Origin: Symsagittifera roscoffensis | Taxonomy: Eukaryota > Xenacoelomorpha > Acoela > Convolutidae | Direction of reading: 5' to 3' | NCBI RefSeq assembly: GCF_963678635.1 | Contig: NC_087071.1 | Coordinates: forward strand, 23,572,013 to 23,636,012 | DNA: 64,000 nucleotides | Shown: positions 25,901 through 35,951 of the stretch, one piece after another | How the letters are laid out: each line of letters opens with the position of its first letter | How positions within the stretch are numbered: position 1 is the stretch's first letter | Made by a program: the position numbers and the translations under genes | The notes under the pieces: generated by a model | Told to the model about the DNA's origin: nothing | The model's database searches: none | Seen by the model: only the letters and a program-made list of their open reading frames with translations

Positions 25901-27131
25901 TTTCAGGATAGTAGTATCACTCTGTGCCTCCAAGGCGTGGAAATGTAATTCGATGGATTTAAGAACGGCGTTTTTACAAGGAAAACCTCTTACCCGTGAT
26001 GTATATGTTATGCCACCGCCGGAAGTTGGATTATCGGGGAAACTCTGGAAATTACGAAAATGCGTTTACGGGCTTGTTGACGCGGCTCGACACTGGTATG
26101 ATAAAGTTAAAGACGAAGTATTGGCCACAGGATGCTGTGTTTCAGAGTTTGATCCGTGTTTGTTTTACAAGAAAAATCAAGCGGGTGAAATAGTTGGACT
26201 GTTAACTACCCATGTTGACGATTTTTTGTGGGCTGGCACCGAACAGTTTGAATATTCTGTGATGAAGTCGCTTGACGTGGTTTTCGACATCAGATCGACA
26301 GAGACAGCTCCATTTCGTTATCTTGGGTTTGACTTATCGCAAACGGAAAGAGGAATTAAACTGGACTTATCCTCGTATGTAGAAGAATTGCGGGAGATTA
26401 TTGTGCCAAAACATGATTTTGTGGTCAACAAGTTTGCTAGGCGTGATATGCGTGCTATTCTGGGGAAGTTACAATGGGTCGCATCACAGGTTCGTCCTGA
26501 TGTGTCTTTTCAAGTATGTCAATTGCTTGGTTCGTCCAAAGATTGGCAGCGCTCACATTTCTTAGCTGTCAATAAAATTGTGAGAAAATTGAGGTATTCT
26601 GCATCTGATTCATATTTGATGTTCGAGAATCTTGGAAGTGCAGATGAGTGGAAACTGAACGTTTTTACCGATTCTTCTCTTGGAAATTTGCCTTGTGGTG
26701 GCACCCAGTCCGGTTATTTGGTCTTTTTACAGGCGTCTGACAAAAGACCTGCTCCTTTGAGCTGGAAGTCTCAGAAACTGAGACGTGTTGTCAGGAGCAC
26801 TTTATGCGGAGAAACAATTTCTTGTGTAAATGCAGTTGATGCTGCATTTCTTTGTCAAAAGATTATTTCTGAGTTAACGGGGGAAAATGTCAATATTCGA
26901 ACATATACGGATAATCTTTCTCTAGTGCAAAACGTTTTCTCAACGAAAGTTCAGAAAGACAAGAGACTGAGAGTGGATATAGCGTATTTGCGTTCTTTGA
27001 TCAATGATGGAATTCTACACCAGTTAAAATGGGTTCCTACAGACGAGGAATTGGCAGATTGCCTAACAAAGTTATCTCCAAAGTCGTCGGAAAGTTTGCA
27101 ACAATTTATGTTGGGCCAGAAAAGTATTTAG
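22911..27131 (+). pseudogene. Copia gag-pol polyprotein with one in-frame stop
   Basis: One frame throughout, opened by ATG at 22911 and interrupted only by TAA at 23286-23288 inside gag; the part from 23331 is 1266 residues without a break. Domains: gag (MSFEAWKTEVDVW) with CCHC knuckle CTNCGSRFHWVREC (23634-23675); aspartic protease LDSAC (about 23808), a variant of DSG/DTG; integrase with HHCC zinc part (H...H, CEVC) and DDE core (MDLHE, LTDNGGEF, NGVVERHN); reverse transcriptase with SMDLRTAFLQG and HVDD (26211-26222); RNase H with FTDSS, CGETISC and YTDN. Order gag-PR-IN-RT-RH defines Copia. The stop lies well upstream of protease, unlike a gag-pol readthrough site, so it is probably a nonsense mutation. 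Confidence 0.93.
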
Positions 27132-27340
27132 TTATATCGAGTGACTGCTCATGATAATATTTTTCTTGCCACCAGAATGTCTCCGTATAGCACTTGTTAT
27201 TCCTTTCTTGAGTTATTTTCATTACTCTCTTTTTGTTCACAGCTGGATAATTCGTTACTGGACAACTATTCCAATATTCAGTAATCCATTCGCCGATCAT
27301 TGATGATCCATGCGAACTCAATAAGAAAGTCTGGGGAATA
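27132..27340. other. Copia 3' untranslated region
   Basis: 209 bp between the pol stop and the 3' LTR with no sense-strand ORF. Confidence 0.7.
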
Positions 27341-27428
27341 TGTGACAGTATGTTAACTCTGTTGTTGTATTTCAGTGATATGTGTCCGGTGGGGTTTTAA
27401 TTAAAGTTCTACAAACCAGTGTTTTACA
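27341..27428 (+). repeat. Copia 3' LTR (88 bp)
   Basis: Matches the 5' LTR at 87 of 88 positions by eye. Confidence 0.95.
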
Positions 27429-27433
27429 CAGGG

Positions 27434-27962
27434 AGCTAGCTACTACAATATGAAACATTTTGGTAACCCAAATAAAAATCGGCCATATTTTACGTATCGA
27501 TAAAAAAACACTATAAAAGTTCCCTATACATTGATGAAAATCATTTAAAAATTTTATACTGGCCCTTTAATGGGAAAACAGTTGGAATTTTAAGCTCTTC
27601 GCTTTTTGGTTTATCACGAATTTACAGGTAAAATTGAAGAAATTTTTGCTAAAAAGTAATATTCGAACGTTTTCGCAACTATGTGCATCGTCAGGATTTT
27701 TACAATAAACAACTCTAAATGACGATAAAACATCAATTTACAAATGTTATTTACAATAAATCACATACAATTTGGTTCTAAACCATCATGATAAAAAATT
27801 AGCCAATCACAGTTGACCTCTAAATTACTATTAAGATTAAAATACTTTTAACCTCTAAAATTAATTAAACATTTTAAAATTAATTTGTCTGGAAGTTTCT
27901 GAGTCATAATTTCGATTTAGACATGTACGTTTTGAATAAAAAACCAAAAATATTTTGGGACT
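27434..27962 (-). repeat. PLE copy A 3' pseudo-LTR (right part)
   Basis: Nearly identical to 31256-31795 and 35872-36411. Contains a hammerhead-like motif at 27656-27703. Confidence 0.9.
27656..27703 (-). ncRNA. Hammerhead-ribozyme-like motif in PLE pseudo-LTR
   Basis: Minus strand: GTAAAAATC, core CTGACGA, a short hairpin TGCA-CATAGT-TGC, GAAA, then ACGTTC and GAATATTAC. The outer arms GTAAAAATC and GAATATTAC can form 7 of 9 pairs as helix I, placing the predicted cut after TTC. AACGTT is a palindrome and could act as a minimal helix III in a dimer. Type I hammerheads with tiny helix III are known in PLEs. Weak point: a U is left unpaired between the core and helix II unless G12 is displaced. 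Confidence 0.5.
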
Positions 27963-29388
27963 AAATTTTCAGTGTTAACTTCCTGCTCCTAAACTCATCG
28001 CGCGTGTTCAAGCCCGGTTTCTCTTTCCTGATATGTATTGCCTCTAGTGTTAGCAATTTTGTTTGGTTGTTTGACCTATCTATAATTTCCCAACTAAGAT
28101 CTGCGCTATTTCCCTCAAGTTGGCATTGCTGAAGGTGGAGGCCTACCGGTGAGTCTGCTTTCTTATGTTCCTCAATTCTAGTGGTCAAATGTCGAACAGT
28201 TTGTCCGACATAGGTGGAAGTGCATCCACTACATGGCAGTTTATAAACCACTCTTGACTTGAGGTCATTAGAAAAGGCTGACTTCAGTGATGGTAAACAT
28301 GATTGTAGTTTTCTTGTGGTGAAAACCACTTGAACGTTCGTTAATTTTCGTAACCTGTTAGCAAAATATTGGCTCTGGTTACCTCTATATTGCACCATCA
28401 GCATTGGGGGCTTCTCATCCTTTGGTGATTGAACTGACAAACCCCTGTCACTATCCAGGGGCTTGCCTTTACCCTCGATGATCTTGCACAAGGCGTCTGA
28501 AGCCACCTTTGCGGACCAATTTTCAGGGTACTGATTTGTCAGCCATTGCGCCCTATTAGTTTCCATAGCCTTATCAAATTGCTCCCAGCTAGATATATTC
28601 CTAAAAACCCTGTGTACAGTGCCTTGGATAACACTACGCTTGTACTGAGTTGGGGCGCAGCTTCTATAGTTCAGTATAGTCCCTGTATCTGTTGGTTTTT
28701 GATACCAACTGCAAGTTACACGCCTATCCTGCGATACATTTATGTTCAAATCCAGGAACGGCAAATTCCCCTCCGAATTAGTTTTCTCTAGAGTGAACTG
28801 CAAATTTGGATGAAGAGAATTGGCGGCATCCTGAAGACAACTCGGCTCCCCTCTGACTGTTCTAACAATGTCATCCACATACCTGAGGAACGATTTCACC
28901 TGGGGAGTATCCTTCTCCTTGTTCTTAGCTCGGCAGCAGCTTTCACAGTACCAGACTATCTCGGTTATTGATGCGTATACGTCATCGGATATTTTTCCGC
29001 ATTTTTGATGATACCAGTTTCGGCAACTCTCGCATTCAACCCCCTTTGATCTATACGTGACTTTCCTGCTGCAACATGGGCACAAGCCGTTTTTGTCATT
29101 AATTTGCTGTACCCCCGTTCCCACCGGTATTTGTTGTCGTAGAGCAAATTCGTATTCTTTCAGCCATAAGTTTGCCAGAATTACGGCGAGGGACGCGCCC
29201 ATTGCTAAACCATCAACTTGTACATACCTTGAATCATTACACTTGAAATATACTTTGCTGACCGCCATATTCAAAAGCCTTTTCATGGTTGCTCTTTGAA
29301 TTTCAGGAGGAGACTCCTGGCTGTACAGCTTCTGTAAAGCAATTTCAATTGCCTCCTTCAGGGGAACGTTGGTGTACAAACTTTTCAC
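27961..29388 (-). pseudogene. PLE copy A, RT (C-terminal part) + PHD finger + GIY-YIG nuclease
   Basis: 475 uninterrupted residues. RT motif with KSLYTNVP at residues 2-9; DGLAMGASLAVILANLW at 59-75; inserted PHD-type finger at 103-152 (CPCC, CESC, WYHQKC, WYCESC); catalytic YVDD at 170-173 (28870-28881); thumb; then a zinc-binding CSGC and the GIY-YIG nuclease from about 380 (VVYKLPC, STYVGQT, RHLTTRIEEH, LEAIHIRKEKPGLN), which cuts target DNA for primed reverse transcription. It ends at a stop at the pseudo-LTR border. Separated from 29466-30062 by a one-base loss in an A-run near 29490 relative to copy B, so the copy is dead. Confidence 0.9.
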
Positions 29389-29465
29389 ATCAAGAGATAT
29401 TATGGTTTCATCCGGATTGAGAGCAATGTTTTCTATTTTTTCTCTAGCCTCTTTAGTATTGGTTT

Positions 29466-30062
29466 CTATATTTGCTCCATCGATGTTGTCAAAAACTTTG
29501 CAAGCATTTTGTTAAGAACCTCATACGAGCTGCCGGGAAGTGATAGTACAGGTCGTAGGGGTGTCTCATCCTTGTGTACCTTAGCTAAACCGTACAAACG
29601 GGCGGGTTGCCCCCCTGTTGATCTCATCTTAGAATATAACTGATCACTTATCTCGTCTCTTTTGTTCATGGCTAGTAATTCTTTGTTAAGTTTTTTCTCA
29701 ATTTTCAGTATGACCTCATCAGTGGTTGCATCTTTTTTCACAAACTGAGCAGATTGCAACAAGGATTCCAGCTTTGATTCATATGTTTGTTTCCTCATTA
29801 TGCAAAAACCAACCCCCTTATCAAAAGGCACAGCCAGCAACCCATTATCTTTGAGATAATTCCTCGTTTTTTCAACGGCTTTGTCTCTTGGGGTTTGCCG
29901 TACGTTTTTTGCATATGCCTTTGGCGCGGCTTCTATTTCACATAACGTTTCACCAGATGTTTTTTGATTTTTCAATTGTGAGAGGAAAATGTCGATATCC
30001 GCCAAAAAATGTGTATCGTTAAATTTGTCTCTAATTGGATGCTTGGGGCCCATTGATAGCAC
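29466..30062 (-). pseudogene. PLE copy A, RT N-terminal part
   Basis: Contains KHPIRDKFNDTHFLADIDIF, an LLAVPFDKGVGFCIM stretch and early RT motifs GGQPARLYGLAKVHK and LRPVLSLPGSSYE, as in PLE reverse transcriptases. The frame is lost at MLAKF, where copy B reads through. The Met at 30062 is internal; the frame was originally continuous with 30209-30595. Confidence 0.85.
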
Positions 30063-30208
30063 TTCATATACCCATTCAGGCAGTTCAATATTATCAAGTA
30101 CCTTAACTGATCGCTCATTTCTACCCCAAGAGGTTTATCTTGTCTCTCGGACAGTTTTTCTAACTTTTTTCTATGGTTTTCTGATGTTGTCTTTAAGCTT
30201 GCCTCAAC

Positions 30209-30595
30209 TTAACGCCTCACGAATCGGAAAATGGATGCCCACCACTGTTTGTCAATTTCTTTTTGCACCAGTGATCTTGCTTTCCTTAGCATCTCCTCGT
30301 ACCTTTTCCTATCCTCATTTGCCCTAGAAGTTTCAGTCCTTAGTAGTTTCAATTGAAAATTATGCACAGCTTGGTCCAAAAAAACCCCGTTCTCGGGGAC
30401 CCTAAACTTCAAAAAGTCCGGTATTAGATCGTTTTTCAGACATTTTCTCAGAAACTTCAGTCTATGTACAGATACTTGAACTTTTTTAAAGAATTTTAAA
30501 TAGTCTAACACAATTTTCCAAGTTAGTTTCCTTTTCAAAATTTGTCTGAGCCAAACAGCAGGCAAAAGTACTGTGGTCATTGTTTTGCAGGCCAC
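30209..30595 (-). pseudogene. PLE copy A, N-terminal domain of RT ORF
   Basis: 128 residues rich in Lys/Arg with FRVPENGVFLDQAVHNFQLK and a coiled-coil-like RANEDRKRYEEMLRKAR, the helical PLE N-terminal domain. Ends at TAA where copy B has CAA (Gln), so the stop is a point mutation of this copy. Confidence 0.8.
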
Positions 30596-30642
30596 GAGTA
30601 ATGAAACTCACAAGGCACAAATCAAAACAAATCACACTCTTC

Positions 30643-31281
30643 TCACCCCTGTCTTTGAAGCGCAGACACTTCCTCTGCCCTCAGCTTCTGCTCACGTCTT
30701 GCTTTCGCCTTCCTCCTTGTCTGTGATGGTCTCTGTTGTTTGCCCCTGATATTGCCAATCAGCTCTGACAGCCTTTCTTTGTGTGCCACTACCAATCGCA
30801 GAGATTTCAGCTCCAAATCAGCACTCTGGTGCAGCTTCAAATATTCCTTGAGCTGCTCCGGGTTGTTTTGCTTGCTCTTGGAGAGTAGTCGTTTTGTAGC
30901 TGGAATAATGAGCACCCCTGTGCCGAGAAGCTGACTAAACAAGTCGGGCGTTCCTTCCCTTCTGCAATAAACGATCGCCAATATCTGCTGCTTCTTCGTC
31001 TTCAAATAGTTTGTCAGCTCCTCGACACCGGCTGGGCGATAGTTGTTTGTTCTGTGGCTGCTAATGGTGTTGTTCACCACGTCGTGCCACACAACCACTT
31101 TTTTCTCCTTCAGTGGACTGTCTTCCAGTAGTAGTCGGAGGTTCTTTCCTTGGTTCAGCAAGTTGTTATTAAGGAATAGGCCAGGAATTGCTGTAACAAG
31201 GCTCTCGTATTGCTTTTTTTCACCTGTGTTAAGGGTGTTGATGCTGTGGAACAGGGAGCTAGCTGCTACAATATGAAACAT
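30643..31281 (-). CDS. PLE accessory ORF1, 212 residues, function unknown
   Basis: Intact ATG-to-stop frame upstream of the RT ORF and partly inside the 5' pseudo-LTR (start MFHIVAASSLFH). The centre has KKVVVWHDVVNNTISSHR and ILAIVYCRREGTPDLFSQLL, an alternation of hydrophobic strands with a conserved-looking WHDVxNN block. The C-terminus is very basic (RGKQQRPSQTRRKAKARRE), suggesting nucleic-acid binding. The WHDVxNN block could be block III of an SGNH-hydrolase-like fold, as some LINE ORF1s have esterases; this is speculative. Copies are recognisable in PLE B (35280-35951) and PLE C (about 47229-47405). Confidence 0.75.
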   Translation of the reverse strand: MFHIVAASSLFHSINTLNTGEKKQYESLVTAIPGLFLNNNLLNQGKNLRLLLEDSPLKEKKVVVWHDVVNNTISSHRTNNYRPAGVEELTNYLKTKKQQILAIVYCRREGTPDLFSQLLGTGVLIIPATKRLLSKSKQNNPEQLKEYLKLHQSADLELKSLRLVVAHKERLSELIGNIRGKQQRPSQTRRKAKARREQKLRAEEVSALQRQG

Positions 31282-31795
31282 TTTGGTAACCCAAATAAAA
31301 ATCGGCCATATTTTACGTATCGATAAAAAAACACTATAAAAGTTCCCTATACATTGATGAAAATCATTTAAAAATTTTATACTGGCCCTTTAATGGGAAA
31401 ACAGTTGGAATTTTAAGCTCTTCGCTTTTTGGTTTATCACGAATTTACAGGTAAAATTGAAGAAATTTTTGCTAAAAAGTAATATTCGAACGTTTTCGCA
31501 ACTATGTGCATCGTCAGGATTTTTACAATAAACAACTCTAAATGACGATAAAACATCAATTTACAAATGTTATTTACAATAAATCACAAATAATTTGGTT
31601 CTAAACCATCATGATAAAAAATTAGCCAATCACAGTTGACCTCTAAATTACTATTAAAATTAAAATACTTTTAACCTCTAAAATTAATCAAACATTTTAA
31701 AATTAATTTGTCTGGAAGTTTCTGAGTCATAATTTCGATTTAGACATGTACGTTTTGAAGAAAAAACCAAAAATATTTTGGGACTAAATTTTCAG
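31256..31795 (-). repeat. PLE copy A 5' pseudo-LTR
   Basis: Same sequence as the 3' pseudo-LTR with few changes. Hammerhead-like motif at 31479-31526 with all parts as at 27656. Confidence 0.9.
31479..31526 (-). ncRNA. Hammerhead-ribozyme-like motif, PLE A 5' pseudo-LTR
   Basis: Identical in all core parts to 27656-27703 (CTGACGA, GAAA, AACGTTC, GAATATTAC). Confidence 0.5.
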
Positions 31796-31824
31796 TTATC
31801 ATTTCTAGATATCGAAATGATAAC
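31795..31824. repeat. Perfect 11-bp stem hairpin between PLE copies
   Basis: GTTATCATTTC, an 8-nt loop and GAAATGATAAC. It lies exactly where copy A's pseudo-LTR ends; the loop contains CTAGATATC-like sequence also found at the far PLE edge (22645-22684). Confidence 0.8.
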
Positions 31825-32078
31825 TAAGAATTCAGTGAGCTGGCTTGCAATGACAACCCATAAACTCAGGCTTCATCCAACGTTAAGTACCACATCCTAC
31901 GTGAAAACTTCCAAAAAAAATTTTTGTCGTTCTGCGAGAGCCAAAAGCATCCTATTTGGCTCTGCGACAGCCAATTATACAAGTGGCCAAATGTGACATT
32001 GGACCAGAATGTACGAAAATGCAGTTTCGCATTCGAAATTTTATCGATCATAAAAAGAACAGAAATTTTTGCCAAAAA

Positions 32079-32126
32079 GTAAATTTCGAACGTTTTCGCA
32101 ACTATTTGCATCGTCAGGATTTTTAC
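32079..32126 (-). ncRNA. Hammerhead-like motif, PLE B 3' pseudo-LTR
   Basis: CTGACGA, GAAA and AACGTTC are kept. The outer arm reads GAAATTTAC, still 7 of 9 pairs with GTAAAAATC. The helix II loop differs by one base (AAATAG). Confidence 0.45.
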
Positions 32127-32780
32127 AATAAACTAATCTAAATGACGATAAAATATCAATTTACAAATGTTACTTACAATAAATCACATACAATTTGGTT
32201 CTAAACCATCATGATAAAAAATTAGCCAATCACAGTTGACCTCTAAATTACTATTAAGATTAAAATACTTTTAACCTCTAAAACTAAATAAACATTTATA
32301 AATTAGTTTGTCTGGAAGTTTCTGAGTCATAATTTCGATTTAGACATGTACATTTTAAATAAAAAACCAAAAATATTTTGGGACTAAATTTTCATTGTTA
32401 ACTCCCTGCTCCTAAATTCATCGCGCGTGTTCAAGCCCGGTTTCTCTTTCCTGATATGTATTGCCTCTAGTAACACCAATTTTTACAATAAACTAATCTA
32501 AATCCGCCAACCCAGTTCCATATCAATCAGTGTCTATCGCCCGCTCTACTTCCATCTGTTCATGGTTCCCGAGTACCACAACTCGGCCTGTCGTTGCACA
32601 CCGTTTTGGATGGTTTGATGCTGTGCATTTTTACTATATTGAAATTGTCTGTTTCTGTTCTGTATTTTTCAGATACAAATTTTAATTAACTGTTGCCATG
32701 TTTAAAAAAAAATTTGTTTGGTTGTTTGACCTTTCTATAATTTCCCAACTAAGATCTGCGCTATTTCCCTCAACTTTGCA

Positions 32781-33361
32781 TTACTGAAGGTCGAGGCCTA
32801 CCGATGAGTCTGCTTTCTTATGTTCCTCAATTCTAGTGGTCAAATGTCGAACAGTTTGTCCGACATAGGTGGAAGTGCAACCACTACATGACAGTTTATA
32901 AACCACTCTTGACTTGAGATCATCAGAAATTGCTGATGGTAAACATGATTCTAGTTTTCTTGTGGTGAAAATCACTTGAACGTTAGTTAATTTTCGTAAA
33001 CTGTTAGATAAAAAATTGGCTCTGGTTATCTCTCTATTGCACTATCAGCATTGGGGGCTTCCCATCCTTTGGTGATTGAACTGATAAACACCTCTCACTA
33101 TCCAGGGGCTTGCCCTTACCCTCGATGATCTTGCAAAAGGCGTCTGAAGCCACCTTTGCTGACCAAATTTCAGGGTACTGTACAGCCATTGCGCCCTATT
33201 AGTTTCAAATAATTGTCAGCCTTATCAAATTGCTCCCAGCTACGTGTACTCCCAAAAACCCTGTGTACAGTGCCTTGGATAATACTACACTTATACTGAG
33301 TTGTGGCGCAATTTCTACAGTTCAGTATAGTCCCTGTATCTGTTGGTTTTTGATACTCCAA
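32781..33361 (-). pseudogene. PLE copy B, GIY-YIG and thumb fragments
   Basis: Two open stretches: 32781-32975 (LSCSGCTSTYVGQTVRHL, GIY-YIG) and 33170-33361 (QKPTDTGTILNCRN, thumb). They are separated by stops and small indels relative to copy A. Confidence 0.85.
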
Positions 33362-33369
33362 ATCTGCCC

Positions 33370-34722
33370 CTAAGTTACACCCCTAATATGCCATAAATTT
33401 ATGTTCAAATCCAGGAACGGCAAACTCCCCTCAGAATTAGTTTCCTCTAGAGTGAACTGCAGATTTGGATGTAGAGAATTGGCGGTATCGAGAACACAAC
33501 TCGGCTCCCCTTTGACTGTTCTAAAAATTTCATCCACATACCTGAGGAACAATTTCACCTGGGGAGTATCCTTCTCCTTGTTCTTAGCTCGGCAGCAGCT
33601 TTCACAGTACCAGACTATCTCGGTTATTGATGCGTATACGTCATCGGATATTTTTCCGCATTTTAGATGATACCAGTTTCGGCAACTCTCGCATTCAACC
33701 CCCTTTGATCTATACGTGACTTTCCTGCTGCAACATGGGCACAAGCCGTTTTTGTCATTAATTTGCTGTACCCCCGTTCCCACCGGTATTTGTTGTCGTA
33801 GAGCAAATTCGTATTCTTTCAGCCATAAGTTTGCCAGAATTACGGCGAGGGACGCGCCCATTGCTAAACCATCAACTTGTACATACCTTGAATCATTACA
33901 CTTGAAATATACTTTGCTGACCGCCATATTCAAAAGCCTTTTCATGGTTGCTCTTTGAATTTCAGTAGGAGACTCCTGGCTGTACAGCTTCTGTAAAGCA
34001 ATTTCAATTGCCTCCTTCAGGGGAACGTTGGTGTACAAACTTTTCACATCAAGAGATATTATGGTTTCATCCGGATCGAGAGCAATGTTTTCTATTTTTT
34101 CTCTAGCCTCTTTAGTATTGGTTTCTATATTTGCTCCATCGATGTTGTCAAAAAACTTTGCAAGCATTTTAATGATAATCTCATACGAGCTGCCTGGAAG
34201 TGATAGTACTGGTCGTACGGGTTTCTCATCCTTGTGTACCTTAGCTAAACCGTACAAACGGGCGGGTTGCCCCCCTGTTGACCTCATCTTATAATATAAC
34301 TGATCACTTATCTCGTCTCTTTTGTTCATGGCTAGTAACTCTTTGATAAGTTCCTTCTCAATTTTCAGTATCACCTCATCAGTGGTTGCATCTTTTTTCA
34401 CAAACTGAGCAGATTGCAACAAGGATTTCAGCTTTGATTCATACGTTTGTTTCCTCATTATGCAAAAACCAACCCCCTTACCAAAAGGCACAGCCAGCAA
34501 CCCATTATCTTTGAGATATTTCCTCGTTTTTTCAACGGCTTTGTCTCTTGGAGTTTGCCTTACGTTTTTTGAATATGCCTTTGCCGCGGCTTCTATTTCA
34601 CATAAAGTTTCACATGATGTTTTTTGATTTTTCAATTGTGAGAGGAAAATGTCGATATCCGCCAGAAAAAGTGTTTCGTTAAATTTGTCTCTAATGGGAT
34701 GCTTCGGGCCTAATGATAGCAC
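33370..34722 (-). pseudogene. PLE copy B, RT with inserted PHD finger (450 residues)
   Basis: Longest uninterrupted RT segment of the family: GGQPARLYGLAKVHK, RPVLSLPGSSYE, IISLDVKSLYTNVPL, DGLAMGASL, PHD finger (CPCC, CESC, WYHLKC, WYCESC), then RYVDEIF. The catalytic YVDD is changed to YVDE, so this RT should be inactive. It shows that the finger lies in one continuous frame with the RT on both sides and is not an assembly or frame artefact. Confidence 0.92.
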
Positions 34723-35279
34723 TCCATATACCCATTCAGTCAGGTCAATGTTATCAAGTACCTTAACTGATCGCTCATTTCTCCCCCAAGAGGTTTATCT
34801 TGTCTCTCGGACAGTTTTTCTAACTTTTTTCTATGGTTTACTGATGTTGTCTTTAAGCTTGCCTCAACTTGACGCCTCACGAAGCGGAAAATGGATGCCC
34901 ACCACTGTTCGTCAATTTCTTTTTGCACCAGTGATCTTGCTTTCATTAGCATCTCCTCGTACCTTTTCCTATCCTCATTTGCCCCTAAGGGACCCTAAAA
35001 GGGACCCTAGAAGGGACCCTAATTTTTCAAAAAGTCCTGTATTAGGTCCTTTTTCAGACATTTTCTCAGAAACTTCAGTCTATGTACAGATACTTGAACT
35101 TTTTTTAAAGAATTTTAAATAGTCTAACACAATTTTGCAAGTTAGTTTTTTTTTAAATTTGTCTGAGCCAAACAGCAGGCAAAAGTACGGTGGTCATTGT
35201 TTTGCAGGCCACGACTAATGAAACTCACAAGGCACAAAGCAAAACAAATCACACTCTTCTCACCCCTGTCTTTGAAGCG

Positions 35280-35951
35280 CAGACATTTCCTCTGCCTTCA
35301 GCTTCTGCTCACGTCTTGCTTTCGCCTTCCTCCTTGTCTATGATAGTCTCTGTTGTTTGCCCCTGATATTGCCAATCAGCTCTGACAGTCTTTCTTTGTA
35401 GTATACCACTGCCAATCGCAGAGATTTCAGCTCCAATTCAGCACTCTGATGCAGCTTCAAATAGTCCTTGAGCTACTCCGGGTCGTTTTGCTTGCTCTTG
35501 GAGAGTAGCCGTTTTGTAGCTGGAATAGTGAGCACTGCTGTGCCGAGAAGCTGACTAAACAAGTCGGGCGTTCCTTTCCTTCTGCAATAAACGATCGCCA
35601 ATATCTGCTGCTTCTTCGACATCAATTAGTCAGCTCCTCGACACCAGCTGGGCGATAGTTGTTTGTTCTGTTGCTGCTAATGGTTTTGTTCACCACGTCG
35701 TGCCACACAACCACTTTTTTCTCCTTCAGTGGACTGTCTTCCAGTAATCGTCGGAGGTTCTTCCTTTCGTTCAGCAAGTTGTTATTAAGGGATAGGCCAG
35801 GAATTGCTGTAACAAGGCCCTCATATTGCTTTTTCTCGCATGTGATAAGGGTGTTGATGCGGTGGAACAGGGAGCTAGCTGCTACAATATGAAACATTTT
35901 GGTAACCCAAATAAAAATCGGCCATATTTTACGTATCGATAAAAAAAACAC
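35280..35951 (-). pseudogene. PLE copy B, accessory ORF1 (broken)
   Basis: Open at 35622-35951 (KKVVVWHDVVNKTISSNR) and recognisable to about 35280, with stops and deletions relative to the intact copy at 30643-31281. Confidence 0.8.

Larger units (their letters stand above)
22799..27433 (+). mobile_element. Complete Ty1/Copia retrotransposon with 88-bp LTRs
   Basis: Target-site duplication CAGGG at 22799-22803 and 27429-27433. LTRs are 22804-22891 and 27341-27428, each 88 bp with TG...CA ends, differing at one position (C/T in the GGGGTTT-AATTAAAG stretch). A primer-binding site TGGTAGCAG (22892-22900) follows the 5' LTR directly and complements the 3' end of animal initiator tRNA-Met. A weak purine tract (AAGAAAGTCTGGGGA) precedes the 3' LTR. 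The short LTRs and DSAC protease recall GalEa-type animal Copia elements (family knowledge; not tested here). It is inserted in a PLE pseudo-LTR. Confidence 0.96.
27434..31795 (-). mobile_element. Penelope-like element, copy A
   Basis: Read on the minus strand: 5' pseudo-LTR 31256-31795, accessory ORF 30643-31281, RT/GIY-YIG ORF 27961-30595 (broken) and 3' pseudo-LTR 27434-27962, which continued into 22686-22803 before Copia inserted. The pseudo-LTRs are direct repeats that overlap the beginning of the accessory ORF, the partial-tandem layout typical of PLEs. The ORF2 stop codon lies exactly at the start of the 3' pseudo-LTR. Copy B (32040-36411) is closely related and lies upstream in the same orientation. 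Confidence 0.92.

Noticed and set aside
22804-27428. Endogenous retrovirus
   Set aside because: Integrase precedes RT and no envelope frame exists; the order is that of Copia.
29057-29299. Plus-strand 80-residue frame, identical at 33716-33958
   Set aside because: Antisense shadow of the PLE RT. Its exact repetition only reflects the two PLE copies.
34980-35025. Triple AGGGACCCTA as a possible telomeric or CRISPR-like repeat
   Set aside because: Only three short units inside a decayed PLE coding region; a local slippage product.
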